DNA of 64,000 nucleotides, from positions 1 through 64,000 of the forward strand of contig CAITVK010000053.1 of assembly GCA_903895845.1 (NCBI GenBank). The letters are read 5' to 3'. Source of the DNA: an uncultured Chitinophagaceae bacterium. Its GTDB lineage: Bacteria > Bacteroidota > Bacteroidia > Chitinophagales > Chitinophagaceae. Below are positions 1 to 10,228 of the stretch, piece after piece. Numbering within the stretch: position 1 is the stretch's first letter; every line of letters starts with the position of its first letter. A program made the translations under genes and the position numbers. The notes beneath the pieces were generated by a model that ran no database searches, was not told the origin of the DNA, and saw only the letters and a program-made list of their open reading frames with translations.

Positions 1-1393
1 CTGATTTATAGAAATAAGCAATTACCAGTTTTTGCTCAGTTGTTAACGTTGCACCATTTAACTTTTTCTCCAAATAACCACTGTATTTATCTATGAGGTT
101 TTCCATCTTTTCATCCAAAAGTTTACCTTTTTGTATGAATAAAGACAATTCATCTTCTGAATGAAATTTATAATATGGAAGGTCTATATTGTTAGCAAGA
201 CATTCGTTGGTTAAAGTACTCATTCCTAGTCCACGCCCCTCCCATTTATTATCTATCTTCAATACTTCTGCTAATCTGGGGTTATTTGGTTTAGAATCTC
301 CCGGTATAATCCGTCTAATAGGTATATTATGCTTAATGTCTTCTAATATTAGCCTTGGCTTAAACTTACCAGGATTCCTTATTTCAATATGTTTGTTTGG
401 AACAATGTTAATGTTTATAAATCTATTGATTGCGTAGTCTCTATGCGCTAAAGAATTATTGATAGACTCTCTCAATAGTCTTTCAGGATATTCTGGTAAA
501 CTACTTCCCCCAAATTCAACACTTACACCAACAGAAATATTCTGCTGGGTAAACGCATTACTCCTTTCCATTAAAGGAAGTATATTGTCTTTCATTGACT
601 TTTTGATCTTTGATACTAAATCAGCTCGACTTGGCATATCTACATAACCATCCACCTGACAGCGACTCTCTAATATATCCTCAACATACTTTCCGCAAAC
701 CAACATTCCAAGCATTGTAGGCTGCAAGGTTTTAGTTATAAATCCTTTTCTTTCTAGAAAAGAGACGGCATCCTCAATCGTATTCTTAATACTTTCATTT
801 CGTGTATCTCTAATCAAAAGATGAATATAGTCATTAAGTTTGCTAACATCTAAGTCATTGAGTGTTGTGTTTATAACAGGTTGTAGTTCTTTGGCACTTT
901 CAAGTTCTAATATATATTCTTTTTGTTCTGCAATTTTTCGTGTATCAATTTTATGATCACCTGTAATTATTCTTTCATAAGCAGTAGAATTATAATAAAC
1001 AAACTTGTGTTCTTCTGGTAATTGTTCTACATAAATGGCAAGAATATGCTTATCAAAGAATAGGTGTGTTTCAATTGAGATATAACTTGTTAAATCTAAT
1101 GGTTTATTGTTTTCGTCTTTAAAGTTCTTTCCTAGCTCTTTTGTTTTATTTTCATTGTTTAAGTCGAACCCGGTTACAGTATATCTATTATTCTTTTCGT
1201 CTTCATGAATCCCAATAATTATTATCCCTCCATGAGTATTTAAGAAAGCACAAGCTGTCTTGTATACTTCATTCCATTTACTCGCATCATGACTATTATC
1301 TTTTATTTCCAATTTATCATTCTCCAACTTCTCAAAAGTTGAATTAATGATATGATTTTCTATAGTACCTAATATCTTATCAATTTGTTTCAT
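1..1393 (-). CDS. AlbA_2 (Schlafen-like) domain putative DNA-binding protein, C-terminus cut by the left window edge
   Basis: Manual minus-strand reading from ATG at 1393: MKQIDKILGTIENHIINSTFEKLENDKLEIKDNSHDASKWNEVYKTACAFLNTHGGIIIIGIHEDEKNN..., open to position 1; the FLNTHGGIIIIGIHE block is typical of AlbA_2 domains. Confidence 0.75.
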   Translation of the reverse strand, partial: MKQIDKILGTIENHIINSTFEKLENDKLEIKDNSHDASKWNEVYKTACAFLNTHGGIIIIGIHEDEKNNRYTVTGFDLNNENKTKELGKNFKDENNKPLDLTSYISIETHLFFDKHILAIYVEQLPEEHKFVYYNSTAYERIITGDHKIDTRKIAEQKEYILELESAKELQPVINTTLNDLDVSKLNDYIHLLIRDTRNESIKNTIEDAVSFLERKGFITKTLQPTMLGMLVCGKYVEDILESRCQVDGYVDMPSRADLVSKIKKSMKDNILPLMERSNAFTQQNISVGVSVEFGGSSLPEYPERLLRESINNSLAHRDYAINRFININIVPNKHIEIRNPGKFKPRLILEDIKHNIPIRRIIPGDSKPNNPRLAEVLKIDNKWEGRGLGMSTLTNECLANNIDLPYYKFHSEDELSLFIQKGKLLDEKMENLIDKYSGYLEKKLNGATLTTEQKLVIAYFYKS

Positions 1394-1635
1394 AATGCCA
1401 TTGTGTAGAAAACACGAATTTATACAGTGTTAAACATAAATTTCCATAAACTTTTCAGAATATCTATCGGAAATATAATAACAACACTAGTTATCACTTT
1501 TTATCCGTCCTTGTTGTTATTCTGAACTCGCCGATTTTGTGTATTCCCACCAACATCTCATTCACTCAAATAAACTCTACAACATCGGGTTCTAAAAAAC
1601 TAATTTCTAAATCAATCCAAAGATGGGAAAAATTA

Positions 1636-2355
1636 TTATCCACCACCATAAAAGTACTCCACCCACTTGGTATAAGTATCCTGCGCCGATCTACAAGTAT
1701 CCAACAGGTATTCTGGCATATGTTCAAATTCTGCCAAGCCCCTGTAATAAAATTGCTTATGGCTGTCATCAATTATAAAGGGCATCACATTCTGTTTTAG
1801 GCATTCCCTAAACAATAGCAGCCTGCCCACACGCCCATTGCCATCCTGAAAAGGGTGTATCCGCTCAAAGCGATAATGGTAGGCCACAATAGTTTCAAAA
1901 CCACTGTTTTCTTGGCTATTGTACCATGCTGTAAGTGTTTCTATATCAGCGTCTACGTTTTTGGGTAATGAAGTTGCAATACCGCCCACCTCGTTGGGTA
2001 GCTTCTTCCATTCCCCAACACCAAACCACGGTTTGCGGGCATCTTCGGTACCTGTTTTCAATATACTATGAAACGCCTTTATCATCACCGCATCCAAAGG
2101 TTTTTCCAACGTTTCCAGCATACTATCAAAAGCCACAAAGTGGTTGGATGTTTCAATAATATCATCCACTGGCACAGCTTCCTGATCCTTGAATCCGATG
2201 GTACGTGTCTCGAAAATATAACGGGTTTGTTCTTCCGTAAGCTTGCTGCCCTCTATGCGATTGGAATTATAAGCTAGGTTCACCTGTGTTTTGTGGTATA
2301 ATCCGCCATGAAACTTATCCCGCTTCTCATCCAACAATTTTTTAGCTAAATACAT
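1636..2355 (-). CDS. Fic/DOC family protein (probable AMPylase) with N-terminal inhibitory-type motif
   Basis: HPFQDGNGRVGR Fic core motif; SNRIEG matches the (S/T)xxxE(G/N) inhibitory helix motif. Confidence 0.93.
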   Translation of the reverse strand: MYLAKKLLDEKRDKFHGGLYHKTQVNLAYNSNRIEGSKLTEEQTRYIFETRTIGFKDQEAVPVDDIIETSNHFVAFDSMLETLEKPLDAVMIKAFHSILKTGTEDARKPWFGVGEWKKLPNEVGGIATSLPKNVDADIETLTAWYNSQENSGFETIVAYHYRFERIHPFQDGNGRVGRLLLFRECLKQNVMPFIIDDSHKQFYYRGLAEFEHMPEYLLDTCRSAQDTYTKWVEYFYGGG

Positions 2356-2693
2356 AATACATTAAAGATAATGGTAATTGAGTAACCTGGTGTTTGTATT
2401 GTTTTATATTTATTAATCGTCCCTCACTCAAATAAACTTACCCAATGCAAAATTTCTTACAAACTTATTTTCAACGCACACCCCTTTACCTGCTTCAAAG
2501 ATGCGGTATTATTGCAGATGGCCATTAAAATAATAATCAAATAACCCATAATACAGTATGCAGGATACTAAACAATACACGTGAACTAGGTAATTTACTT
2601 GCAATAACCTCAAAAAAAGGTAATACCATACTCTTTATATACAATCCCTGTCCGATAAAACCTACAGAAGCACTCTCGCCGACAGAACCATGT

Positions 2694-2898
2694 TCAATAA
2701 ACTTATCGAGACCACTAACGACAGCAGAAAGGGGCTCAATAAGCTTACCGAGCTAGTTTCTATTTTGGAAAGCACCTCAATAAGCTTACTGAGCTAGTTT
2801 CATTTTCAGAAAGAGGTTCGGAAAGCTTACCAAGCTAGTTTCTATTTTAGAAAGCACCTCAATAAGCTTACTGAACTAATTGCAGTTTCAGAACCCTC
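2694..2898. repeat. Tandem array A: about 5 copies of a 41-bp unit (20+21), first copy degenerate
   Basis: Register starts at 2694, 2735, 2776, 2817, 2858; core CTCAATAAGCTTACTGAG plus AGTTTC...GAAAG. Confidence 0.85.
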
Positions 2899-3079
2899 TC
2901 CGGAAGTTTTACTTAGCTAATAAATCGACCCACTTTTTAGCCATTTGGCTGGTGGGGAAAAAGAGTTATGCACATTATCAAAATAAAGTATTGTTTATAA
3001 GCATAAGCCTCCCAACTTCACTCAAAATGCTACTACAATTGTGGTGTTTGGTTCGCTTAATAACTCAAATTGCTACAAA

Positions 3080-4051
3080 ATGCCTACAAGTAACTGGTCA
3101 CGCACGGACAATTTTTTTAAAAACGCTGCCAACAAAAGCTACATTGGTGCCAAAGGAATCTTTAATGCCCTGGACACAAAACTACACGGTGGTATTGCCG
3201 ACCCAGATATATTGGCATTTTACAACAGCTTCAATCCGCTAAACACAACTTTTAATACCAATTATGCCATTTGGGATGGGCTACGCAGCACGGGCATTGG
3301 TAAAACTTTGGGCGTGGTACAGTTGTTGGACCTTTTATCGTCCACCAAAATAAAAGCCTGGGATATTGCCATTCAGGGCATATACATAAATAGTACTCCC
3401 GAATATGCACACTTGTTGCCGCATCATCGCACTCCTTTTCAAATTAGTACTGTAGAAAAAAGGGTAGCTGCCCTTGTAAACCTAATTGCAGCTATTGGCA
3501 CAGATGCTAGTTTGGCAACAGTTAAAACAAGTGTTTCCGCTTTTTTATTACAGCTTCAAACGGCCATCGGGGCACAGGCAACGCAAATAACAGGTATCGA
3601 TACAGCAATTGTCAACATGGAAACCGCTAGCAATGCTGCTTCGGATGAAGCTTTTGGCATATTTGGTGGCTTTCTTACCAAATTTAAGGCAACGCCAAAG
3701 TTGATAGACATTTATATGCCTGTATCATTTTTGCAAAATATTATGCAGGTATCCTTTTCAATGACCTTGAAGTTTATGAAGGTTAAGAAAGTTTTTAAAC
3801 GCAAGCTTGATCCTGCAAAACAAAAAATAAGGGGGACTAATGTTGGCATGTTTGCAGTAAAAGGATATTTTACCAATGGCCTTACCGACCAGTTAGCCGC
3901 AGGTGCAGCTTTTATAACAATGCCTGCTAATACTACAGAAGATTATGACTTGGTTGCTGCTGGCTATACCGATACGAATCGTCACTTTTATGTAGTGAAT
4001 GAGGGTGTAATAGATGCTTCAGTTGAAGTAGCAATAATGGTGGAGAATTAG
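3080..4051 (+). CDS. Hypothetical protein (MPTSNWSRTDNFFKNAANKSYIGAKGIF...), no recognised domain
   Basis: Long ORF with ordinary amino-acid composition; ATG at 3080 preferred over the track start at 3041. Confidence 0.75.
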   Translation: MPTSNWSRTDNFFKNAANKSYIGAKGIFNALDTKLHGGIADPDILAFYNSFNPLNTTFNTNYAIWDGLRSTGIGKTLGVVQLLDLLSSTKIKAWDIAIQGIYINSTPEYAHLLPHHRTPFQISTVEKRVAALVNLIAAIGTDASLATVKTSVSAFLLQLQTAIGAQATQITGIDTAIVNMETASNAASDEAFGIFGGFLTKFKATPKLIDIYMPVSFLQNIMQVSFSMTLKFMKVKKVFKRKLDPAKQKIRGTNVGMFAVKGYFTNGLTDQLAAGAAFITMPANTTEDYDLVAAGYTDTNRHFYVVNEGVIDASVEVAIMVEN

Positions 4052-4090
4052 TTGTGATTGATGAGTGATTAGAGGTTAGCGATAAGTTAT

Positions 4091-4699
4091 TTACCTCGCT
4101 AATAGCACAATCAATAACTGTATTAACCCAATGAGAAATCCTATTGTAGCAGAAAAGACGCCTAACGCATTCAATTGTTTTCCAAAAGCATGTTTTAATA
4201 AAGCTTCTAATTGGTTGGTTTGTATTGCTTCAATTTTTGTAGCAACTAGTTGTTCCACATCCATATCCTCTTTCATTCCATCGATATAATTCTTCATCAA
4301 CTCGGGAAAGAGTTCTTTTAGTTCTTCTAAAAAGACGGACTTTAATTCGGCAATCGTACTCTCTCCAATAAACATGCTGATTACCGGCATACGCTCGGCA
4401 AGTTTCACCCGAAGAAAATGGTCTATATGTTTCTCAACAAAGGGCATCATTTTGTCGATGTTGGATGCGGAAGTAATCTTTGTTTCTAGCTCGTTGATAT
4501 ATGGTTTTATCTCTTCATTTGCCAATTTGCCTAAAGTGCCAGCTATCTTTTTTTTATTCTTAGGTAGAATACCTTGAAATTGAATGCCAAGAAAACTTTT
4601 GGGAACAGAAGGGGAGAATAATAATTTGACAGCTAGATAATTAACCAACCAACCTGCAAATGCACCAATAAAAGGAATGAGATAAATAATATAATGCAC
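4091..4699 (-). CDS. DUF445 family membrane protein
   Basis: MHYIIYLIPFIGAFAGWLVNYLAVKLLFSP... N-terminus and C-terminal TM helix typical of DUF445. Confidence 0.8.
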   Translation of the reverse strand: MHYIIYLIPFIGAFAGWLVNYLAVKLLFSPSVPKSFLGIQFQGILPKNKKKIAGTLGKLANEEIKPYINELETKITSASNIDKMMPFVEKHIDHFLRVKLAERMPVISMFIGESTIAELKSVFLEELKELFPELMKNYIDGMKEDMDVEQLVATKIEAIQTNQLEALLKHAFGKQLNALGVFSATIGFLIGLIQLLIVLLAR

Positions 4700-4757
4700 T
4701 GGGTTGGTGTTAAAATAAAGCCCTGACCGTTATCAAGTCAAGGCTAAAAGATGAATG

Positions 4758-4832
4758 GGAGAATGATGGGTCTCGAACCCACGACCTACAGTGCCACAAA
4801 CTGTCGCTCTAACCTACTGAGCTACACCCTCC
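4758..4832 (-). tRNA. tRNA-His(GTG)
   Basis: Cloverleaf on the minus strand: acceptor GAGGGTG/CATTCTC, anticodon arm ACAGT-TTGTGGC-ACTGT, T-arm GTGGGTTCGAGACCCAT; encoded G-1 opposite C73. Confidence 0.95.
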
Positions 4833-4969
4833 GTCCGTATTGGGCGGCAAAAATAGGGGATTTTTTCCTTATGAGGCGCATAGAATTTGGTTTGTGGTCA
4901 AAAAAATAAAGCGCAGGTAGCCAAAGTATATTGACAGCTATTTCATACAGACATTGTTGAGTGATTATA

Positions 4970-6283
4970 CTACTTTAACCCGTACTTATATTTATATCTT
5001 TCAAACAATTGTTTCTGTTTATTATCCAGATTCAGCGCTCGTCCTTGTATAAAGGCATTGGTGATATTACTACTTTTCATATCGAGTATATCGCCGCTAC
5101 TGATTACAATATTGGCATCTTTTCCTACTTCCAGACTACCCGTTTTATCCTCTATGCCTAGTATCTTAGCTGCATTCAGCGTGATTGTCTGCAACGCTTC
5201 TTCCTTTGTCAAACCATAAGTTGCTAAGGTGCCTGCCATAAAGGGCAGATTCCGTTGGTTGTAAAACCCACCCATCAGATCGGTGTAAATGGTGAATACA
5301 ATGCCTGCCTTTTGAAGTGCGGCCGCTGTCTTATAAGGCTGATCTATCGCGTCATCTTCTATCAATGGAAGGCTATGAGGGTCTGCTAACACGATTGAAA
5401 CGTTATTTGCTTTTAAAATGTCTGTAATCATCCAACAATCCGTTGCACTTACAAGGGTGAGCTTGAATCCGAACTCTTTTGCTAAGTCAATGGCAACCAA
5501 CATCTCCTTAACCAAATCACAATGAACAAATAATGTCTTGCTTCCATCGAATAATCCCTTTACTGCTTCAAATCTTAGGTTAGTTGCCGTGTGATTTGCT
5601 TCAGCCAAATACCCTTTTGCTTCCCTGAAGAATACTTTTATAGCCTCCACTTTGTCCAATCCCTTCTTCACCGCATCTTCTGCGGCAGGAGTACCACCAC
5701 GGTTGAGATTTATCAATGAGGGCATATTCAAATGAATCCCATTGTCTATTTTATAAGCGGCATCTTCCCAGTTCCAGGCGTCTAATTGAACAACTGAAGA
5801 GTTCCCACTGATGGTACCGCCCTCAGGAACAATGTTCGCTAGTAAAACCCCATTGCTTCTCACTGTATTGATGACTTTACTATCTGTATTATACGCCACC
5901 AACGACCTGATTGCGGCATTCATATCCCCCAATTCTTCATTATCCCGGGTAGATTTGGTGCTCTCTACTTCAATCAAACCCAACTTGGTATTTGCTGCAA
6001 TAATTCCAGGATAAATTTGTTTTCCCGTTGCATCAATCACTTCAGTGGTGGCATCAATTACAGGTAATCCAGCTACTTTATCGTCAGTAATACTTACAAT
6101 CTTGCCTTTTTCGAAGATGATACTCCCTTTCTCAATCACTTTTCCGTTGCCAATATGTATGGTGCCTCCAAGGATAGCAATTTTTGTTGCTTGCGCTGGT
6201 GAAGGGTGCATATTCTCTTGTGCTAGTACCACTTGCCCAATTGAGGCAGTGAAAATCAGTATATAAATAAGTAATTGCTTCAT
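4970..6283 (-). CDS. Amidohydrolase family protein with signal peptide
   Basis: IDATGKQIYPGIIAANTKLGL..., NAAKILGIEDKTGSLEVGKDANIVI C-terminal motif. Confidence 0.88.
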   Translation of the reverse strand: MKQLLIYILIFTASIGQVVLAQENMHPSPAQATKIAILGGTIHIGNGKVIEKGSIIFEKGKIVSITDDKVAGLPVIDATTEVIDATGKQIYPGIIAANTKLGLIEVESTKSTRDNEELGDMNAAIRSLVAYNTDSKVINTVRSNGVLLANIVPEGGTISGNSSVVQLDAWNWEDAAYKIDNGIHLNMPSLINLNRGGTPAAEDAVKKGLDKVEAIKVFFREAKGYLAEANHTATNLRFEAVKGLFDGSKTLFVHCDLVKEMLVAIDLAKEFGFKLTLVSATDCWMITDILKANNVSIVLADPHSLPLIEDDAIDQPYKTAAALQKAGIVFTIYTDLMGGFYNQRNLPFMAGTLATYGLTKEEALQTITLNAAKILGIEDKTGSLEVGKDANIVISSGDILDMKSSNITNAFIQGRALNLDNKQKQLFERYKYKYGLK

Positions 6284-6307
6284 TCTTTTTTGTTTTATTA
6301 GTGTTAA

Positions 6308-9300
6308 TTAATTCCCTTGCACTCCCGTTGCCAAGCTTCTGCTTTTAATCCTGTCCCATATTGTTTTACTATCTCCGCTTCCATCTTCCTCACAATAGTT
6401 TTCCGATTCAAATGCTGCCACAGCAGGCGTTGTTTTCTCGCCATTCTTCTTGGCGGCAATCATTTTCTGTATTAATCTTTCTTTTTCTTTGGCAATCATT
6501 TGTTGTTGCAAAGCATCTTTTTCCCGATCAAAGTACACTATGCCGTCTACCATTGTAACCAACGATTTTGCATAGATACTCAACGGATGATCGCTCCAAA
6601 GTACCAGGTCTGCGTCTTTACCTACTTTGATACTGCCTGTCTTATCTGCTATATGAAGCATTTTGGCGGGGTTCAGCGTTACCATTTTAAGGGCATCTTG
6701 CTCATCCATACCACCATACTTTACACTCTTGGCAGCTTCTTGGTTAAGCCTGCGAGCCATCTCTGGATCGTCGGAGTTTATCGCTACATTCAAGCCTTCT
6801 TTTTGCATCAAAGTAGCGTTCTGAGGTATCGCATCAACAACTTCCATCTTATATGCCCACCAATCGGAGAATGTGCTGGCATTTGCGCCGTGCTGCTTCA
6901 TTTTATCAGCCACTTTGTAGCCTTCCAATATGTGTGTAAACGTGTTTACCCTGAAATTATACTTCTCTGCAACCCGCATCAACGCAGTTATTTCGCTCTG
7001 TACATAGCTATGACAGGTAATAAAACGTTTTCCATGCATTATTTCACTAAGTGTTTCTAGTTCCAGGTCTTTTCTTTTGTTAGGTCCTTGCTTTTCATAG
7101 TCAGTGGCGCGGGCAAAGGCATCATTCAGCAGCTCTTCTACACCCATTCTGCTATCCGGAAAGCGATTATTGCCCCAAGTTTGGTAACTACGTTTAACGT
7201 TTTCCCCTAGTGCGAACTTTATAAAGGGATCCCATCCAACCACTTTCATTTGCTCGGCATTGGCACCCCATCGCAGCTTAATTAGTTGCGTTTGTCCGCC
7301 GATGGTGTTGCAACTTCCATGAAGAATATGGGATGTGGTGACGCCGCCGCTCAATTGTCTGTAAATATTAATGTCTTCGGGGTAAATGGCATCTGCTATC
7401 CGCACTTCCGCCGTCACACTTTGCGAGCACTCATTCACGCCTCCCGTTACAGCTATATGGCTATGTTCATCGATGATGCCGGGCGTCAAATGCTTGCCTT
7501 TTGCATCTATTACCTTTACATTTTTATACTTTCCAGCATCCAGATGCTGGCCTACCGCTGCTATTTTTCCACCTTCCACCAGCACATCCTCTTCTAGCTT
7601 GCCATAGCTTTCATTTGTCCATACCGTTGCACCCTTAAAGAGTATCGTTTCTGCCGTTTTTGGTACTGCCGAGCCATATCCGTCAAAAGGGTAAGTAACT
7701 ACACTTCCAATGGCTGCAAGTCCTTTGTCAGTCTTGGGTGTATCAATTACGGGCTTCTCTCTTTCTGTCTTTATTGCGTTCCAGCTCACCCATTTTCCGC
7801 CAATCTGCTGTCCGGTTCCTGCCCATAGGTCATTGCTTTGCACACCCGTCAGTCTATAATTGTTTAGTGTATCTTTTTTAAATGAAATAATCAGCTTTAT
7901 CAGGTTATCCGTCAAAGAAATATCCACTTTGGCCGTATCATTTTTAATCAGTTCTGCCGTGGGTGCGCTTGCATCTCCTTTTACCGTCAGTTTATAGGTT
8001 TCATTACCAATTGTCAGGTCATATTTTCCCTGAAGTTCCTTCCAGCCATGCTCTTTCACGCTATAATTTTCGCCTTGAACCCAATTTTCGTAGATACTCA
8101 TTTTCTCCGAGAAGATAGTATCTGAAGTGATGATGAAATTGGCCACTTTTCCAGCGTCCAGACTACCAACTTTATCATAAATATTCAATAATGTGGCGGG
8201 CGTTTTGGTCAATGATTCAAAAGCCTTTTGTTTACTCAAACCGTACTTTATCGCTTTACGAAGGTTGGTCCAAAAGGCCGAAATATCCTTCATGCCATTT
8301 GTTGTCAAAGCAAAATTCACTCCTTCCTTTTCCAATATTCCCGGATTGGATGGTGCTAGTTCCCAATGTTTCAAACTTGCCAGCGAAACAAAGCGCGCAT
8401 CTGTGGGATCCTCTACATCCATCGGCAAAGGGAAGTTGATGGGTATGATAAACGACCCGCCAGTTGCTTTTATCTCCTTGATGCGCTGATATTCGTCTCC
8501 CGCGCCACGGAAAATGTATTGCACGCCATACTCATCGCCTACTTTATCTGCCCGTAGCACCATCCATTTATCGGCACACTCAAATATTTGTGGCAAATTC
8601 TGGTTGTCATTCCACGCTTGCAACGACAGGTTTACCCCTTCGGTCGCGGGCTTGGTCTTGTACCATGCAGCATCCAGAAAAGTTTGCCTCAATAAGGCAA
8701 TAGAACCCATCAATGAGCCAGGATAATCTTGTGTACTGCTTCCCTTATCAAAAGAATAATGGGCAGAAGCACGTTCTTTCAGGATGACTTTATTTTCTTT
8801 TTGATTTGCCAGAGAAACAACCAAACCCGTACCTCTTGCAATGCCATCCGGCACGTGAGTTAATACGGTGCCGAAGCCTGCACCGCGATATTCTTTGGCT
8901 TTAGATTCATTTACATTGAATGTTTGTGACGCGTCCCGCTCTGAAACGATTGCCTGATTCCAGCCATACGCTCCCTTTTTATTGGATGCCACCTGATACC
9001 CGCTAAACGGCCCTGTCGATTCTCTTTTGGGTGTTTGTTCGCCATAATCCGTGTAAATATCTATGAAGGAGGGGTAGATGAATTTGCCTTTACAGTCCAC
9101 CACCACTGCGTCTTTTGGAAGCTTTAGCGAAGTGCCGACACCCACTATTTTGCCTTGTCTGATGACTAACGTTCCGTTCGAAATCACCGTATTTGCATCC
9201 TTTTGGATGATTGCATTCACAAAAGCATAGCAACCTTCCCGCGGATTCGCTATATCGTTGATGGGATAGGTTTCCTGCGCAATAGAAACGGTGGCAAATA

Positions 9301-9346
9301 GGAACAAAATGACTGTTGTCAGATAGAATACGATTGTCTTTTTCAT
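6308..9346 (-). CDS. Large amidohydrolase with two amidohydrolase modules, exported
   Basis: LTPGIIDEHSHIAVTGGVNE, NPAKMLHIADKTGSIKVGKDADLVLW; second module-like KVGSLDAGKVANFIITSD. Confidence 0.88.
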   Translation of the reverse strand: MKKTIVFYLTTVILFLFATVSIAQETYPINDIANPREGCYAFVNAIIQKDANTVISNGTLVIRQGKIVGVGTSLKLPKDAVVVDCKGKFIYPSFIDIYTDYGEQTPKRESTGPFSGYQVASNKKGAYGWNQAIVSERDASQTFNVNESKAKEYRGAGFGTVLTHVPDGIARGTGLVVSLANQKENKVILKERASAHYSFDKGSSTQDYPGSLMGSIALLRQTFLDAAWYKTKPATEGVNLSLQAWNDNQNLPQIFECADKWMVLRADKVGDEYGVQYIFRGAGDEYQRIKEIKATGGSFIIPINFPLPMDVEDPTDARFVSLASLKHWELAPSNPGILEKEGVNFALTTNGMKDISAFWTNLRKAIKYGLSKQKAFESLTKTPATLLNIYDKVGSLDAGKVANFIITSDTIFSEKMSIYENWVQGENYSVKEHGWKELQGKYDLTIGNETYKLTVKGDASAPTAELIKNDTAKVDISLTDNLIKLIISFKKDTLNNYRLTGVQSNDLWAGTGQQIGGKWVSWNAIKTEREKPVIDTPKTDKGLAAIGSVVTYPFDGYGSAVPKTAETILFKGATVWTNESYGKLEEDVLVEGGKIAAVGQHLDAGKYKNVKVIDAKGKHLTPGIIDEHSHIAVTGGVNECSQSVTAEVRIADAIYPEDINIYRQLSGGVTTSHILHGSCNTIGGQTQLIKLRWGANAEQMKVVGWDPFIKFALGENVKRSYQTWGNNRFPDSRMGVEELLNDAFARATDYEKQGPNKRKDLELETLSEIMHGKRFITCHSYVQSEITALMRVAEKYNFRVNTFTHILEGYKVADKMKQHGANASTFSDWWAYKMEVVDAIPQNATLMQKEGLNVAINSDDPEMARRLNQEAAKSVKYGGMDEQDALKMVTLNPAKMLHIADKTGSIKVGKDADLVLWSDHPLSIYAKSLVTMVDGIVYFDREKDALQQQMIAKEKERLIQKMIAAKKNGEKTTPAVAAFESENYCEEDGSGDSKTIWDRIKSRSLATGVQGN

Positions 9347-9571
9347 GTAATATATGCTAGTTAAAGAGAGTGGTTACGAAAATAGGGATTAATCAAGCAA
9401 TAAATTTGACCGTTCATCCAATTTTTGGGTAATTGTTTGATTTTATATTGAACATTTTCTGAAAATTTTAGGCATTTCTGTGCGCGTACATAAATAATTT
9501 TTTAGGCCATTATTTATCTATCTAACAACCATTAGGCAATGTTTAGTGTTGATAGAGGAAAGTATTAACAG

Positions 9572-10033
9572 ATGAGTAAGTTTTATTCCCTCAAAACAGT
9601 TCAAAATATACCCATTTCCTTAGACGCCGCCTGGGACTTTTTTAGCAGTCCTGCCAACCTAAAGGAAATCACGCCAAGTAATCTAGGGTTTCAGATAGTT
9701 AGTAAATACCACGGGGAAAAGATGTATCCGGGGCAGATAATCGAGTATATCGTAAAGCCCATTTTGGGGATACCGCTCTATTGGATGACCGAGATTACTC
9801 ATGTAGAAGACAAGAAATACTTTGTGGATGAGCAACGCTTTGGCCCGTATACTATGTGGCATCATCAGCATCATTTCAGGGCAGTAGACGGTGGCGTGGA
9901 GATGACTGATATCGTGCATTACAAACTGCCCCTTTGGATATTGGGGGATATTGCCAACACAATTATGGTAAAAAATCAACTAAAAGGCATCTTCGATTAC
10001 CGGTTTGAGGCAGTGGAACAACGATTTGGATAG
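9572..10033 (+). CDS. SRPBCC family protein
   Basis: SLDAAWDFFSSPANLKEITPSNLGF START/SRPBCC-type N-terminus. Confidence 0.85.
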   Translation: MSKFYSLKTVQNIPISLDAAWDFFSSPANLKEITPSNLGFQIVSKYHGEKMYPGQIIEYIVKPILGIPLYWMTEITHVEDKKYFVDEQRFGPYTMWHHQHHFRAVDGGVEMTDIVHYKLPLWILGDIANTIMVKNQLKGIFDYRFEAVEQRFG

Positions 10034-10050
10034 CAATAGGAGAAGTTTTA

Positions 10051-10182
10051 AGTTGTAAGTCGTAAGTGGTAAGTTACAAGTCGTGAGGCATAAGTTGTAA
10101 GTTGTAAGTAGGAGGTAAATAGATTAAATAAAGGCTACCTCTTTGCTTAATACTTATTACTTACCACTTACGACTTACAACT
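10051..10182. terminator. Hairpin H1 of 7-bp repeats between convergent genes; perfect 24-bp inverted repeat
   Basis: AGTTGTAAGTCGTAAGTGGTAAGT (10051-10074) vs ACTTACCACTTACGACTTACAACT (10159-10182). Confidence 0.75.
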
Positions 10183-10228
10183 CTTTGTTTAATACTTATA
10201 ACCTACCACTTACAACTTACTATTCACC

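Noticed and set aside
2880-3242. 120-aa plus ORF overlapping the orphan gene
   Set aside because: Different frame from the better-supported 3080-4051 ORF, no protein-like signature.
6361-8726. Numerous plus-strand ORFs inside the amidohydrolase gene
   Set aside because: Antisense shadow frames of a well-supported minus-strand CDS.
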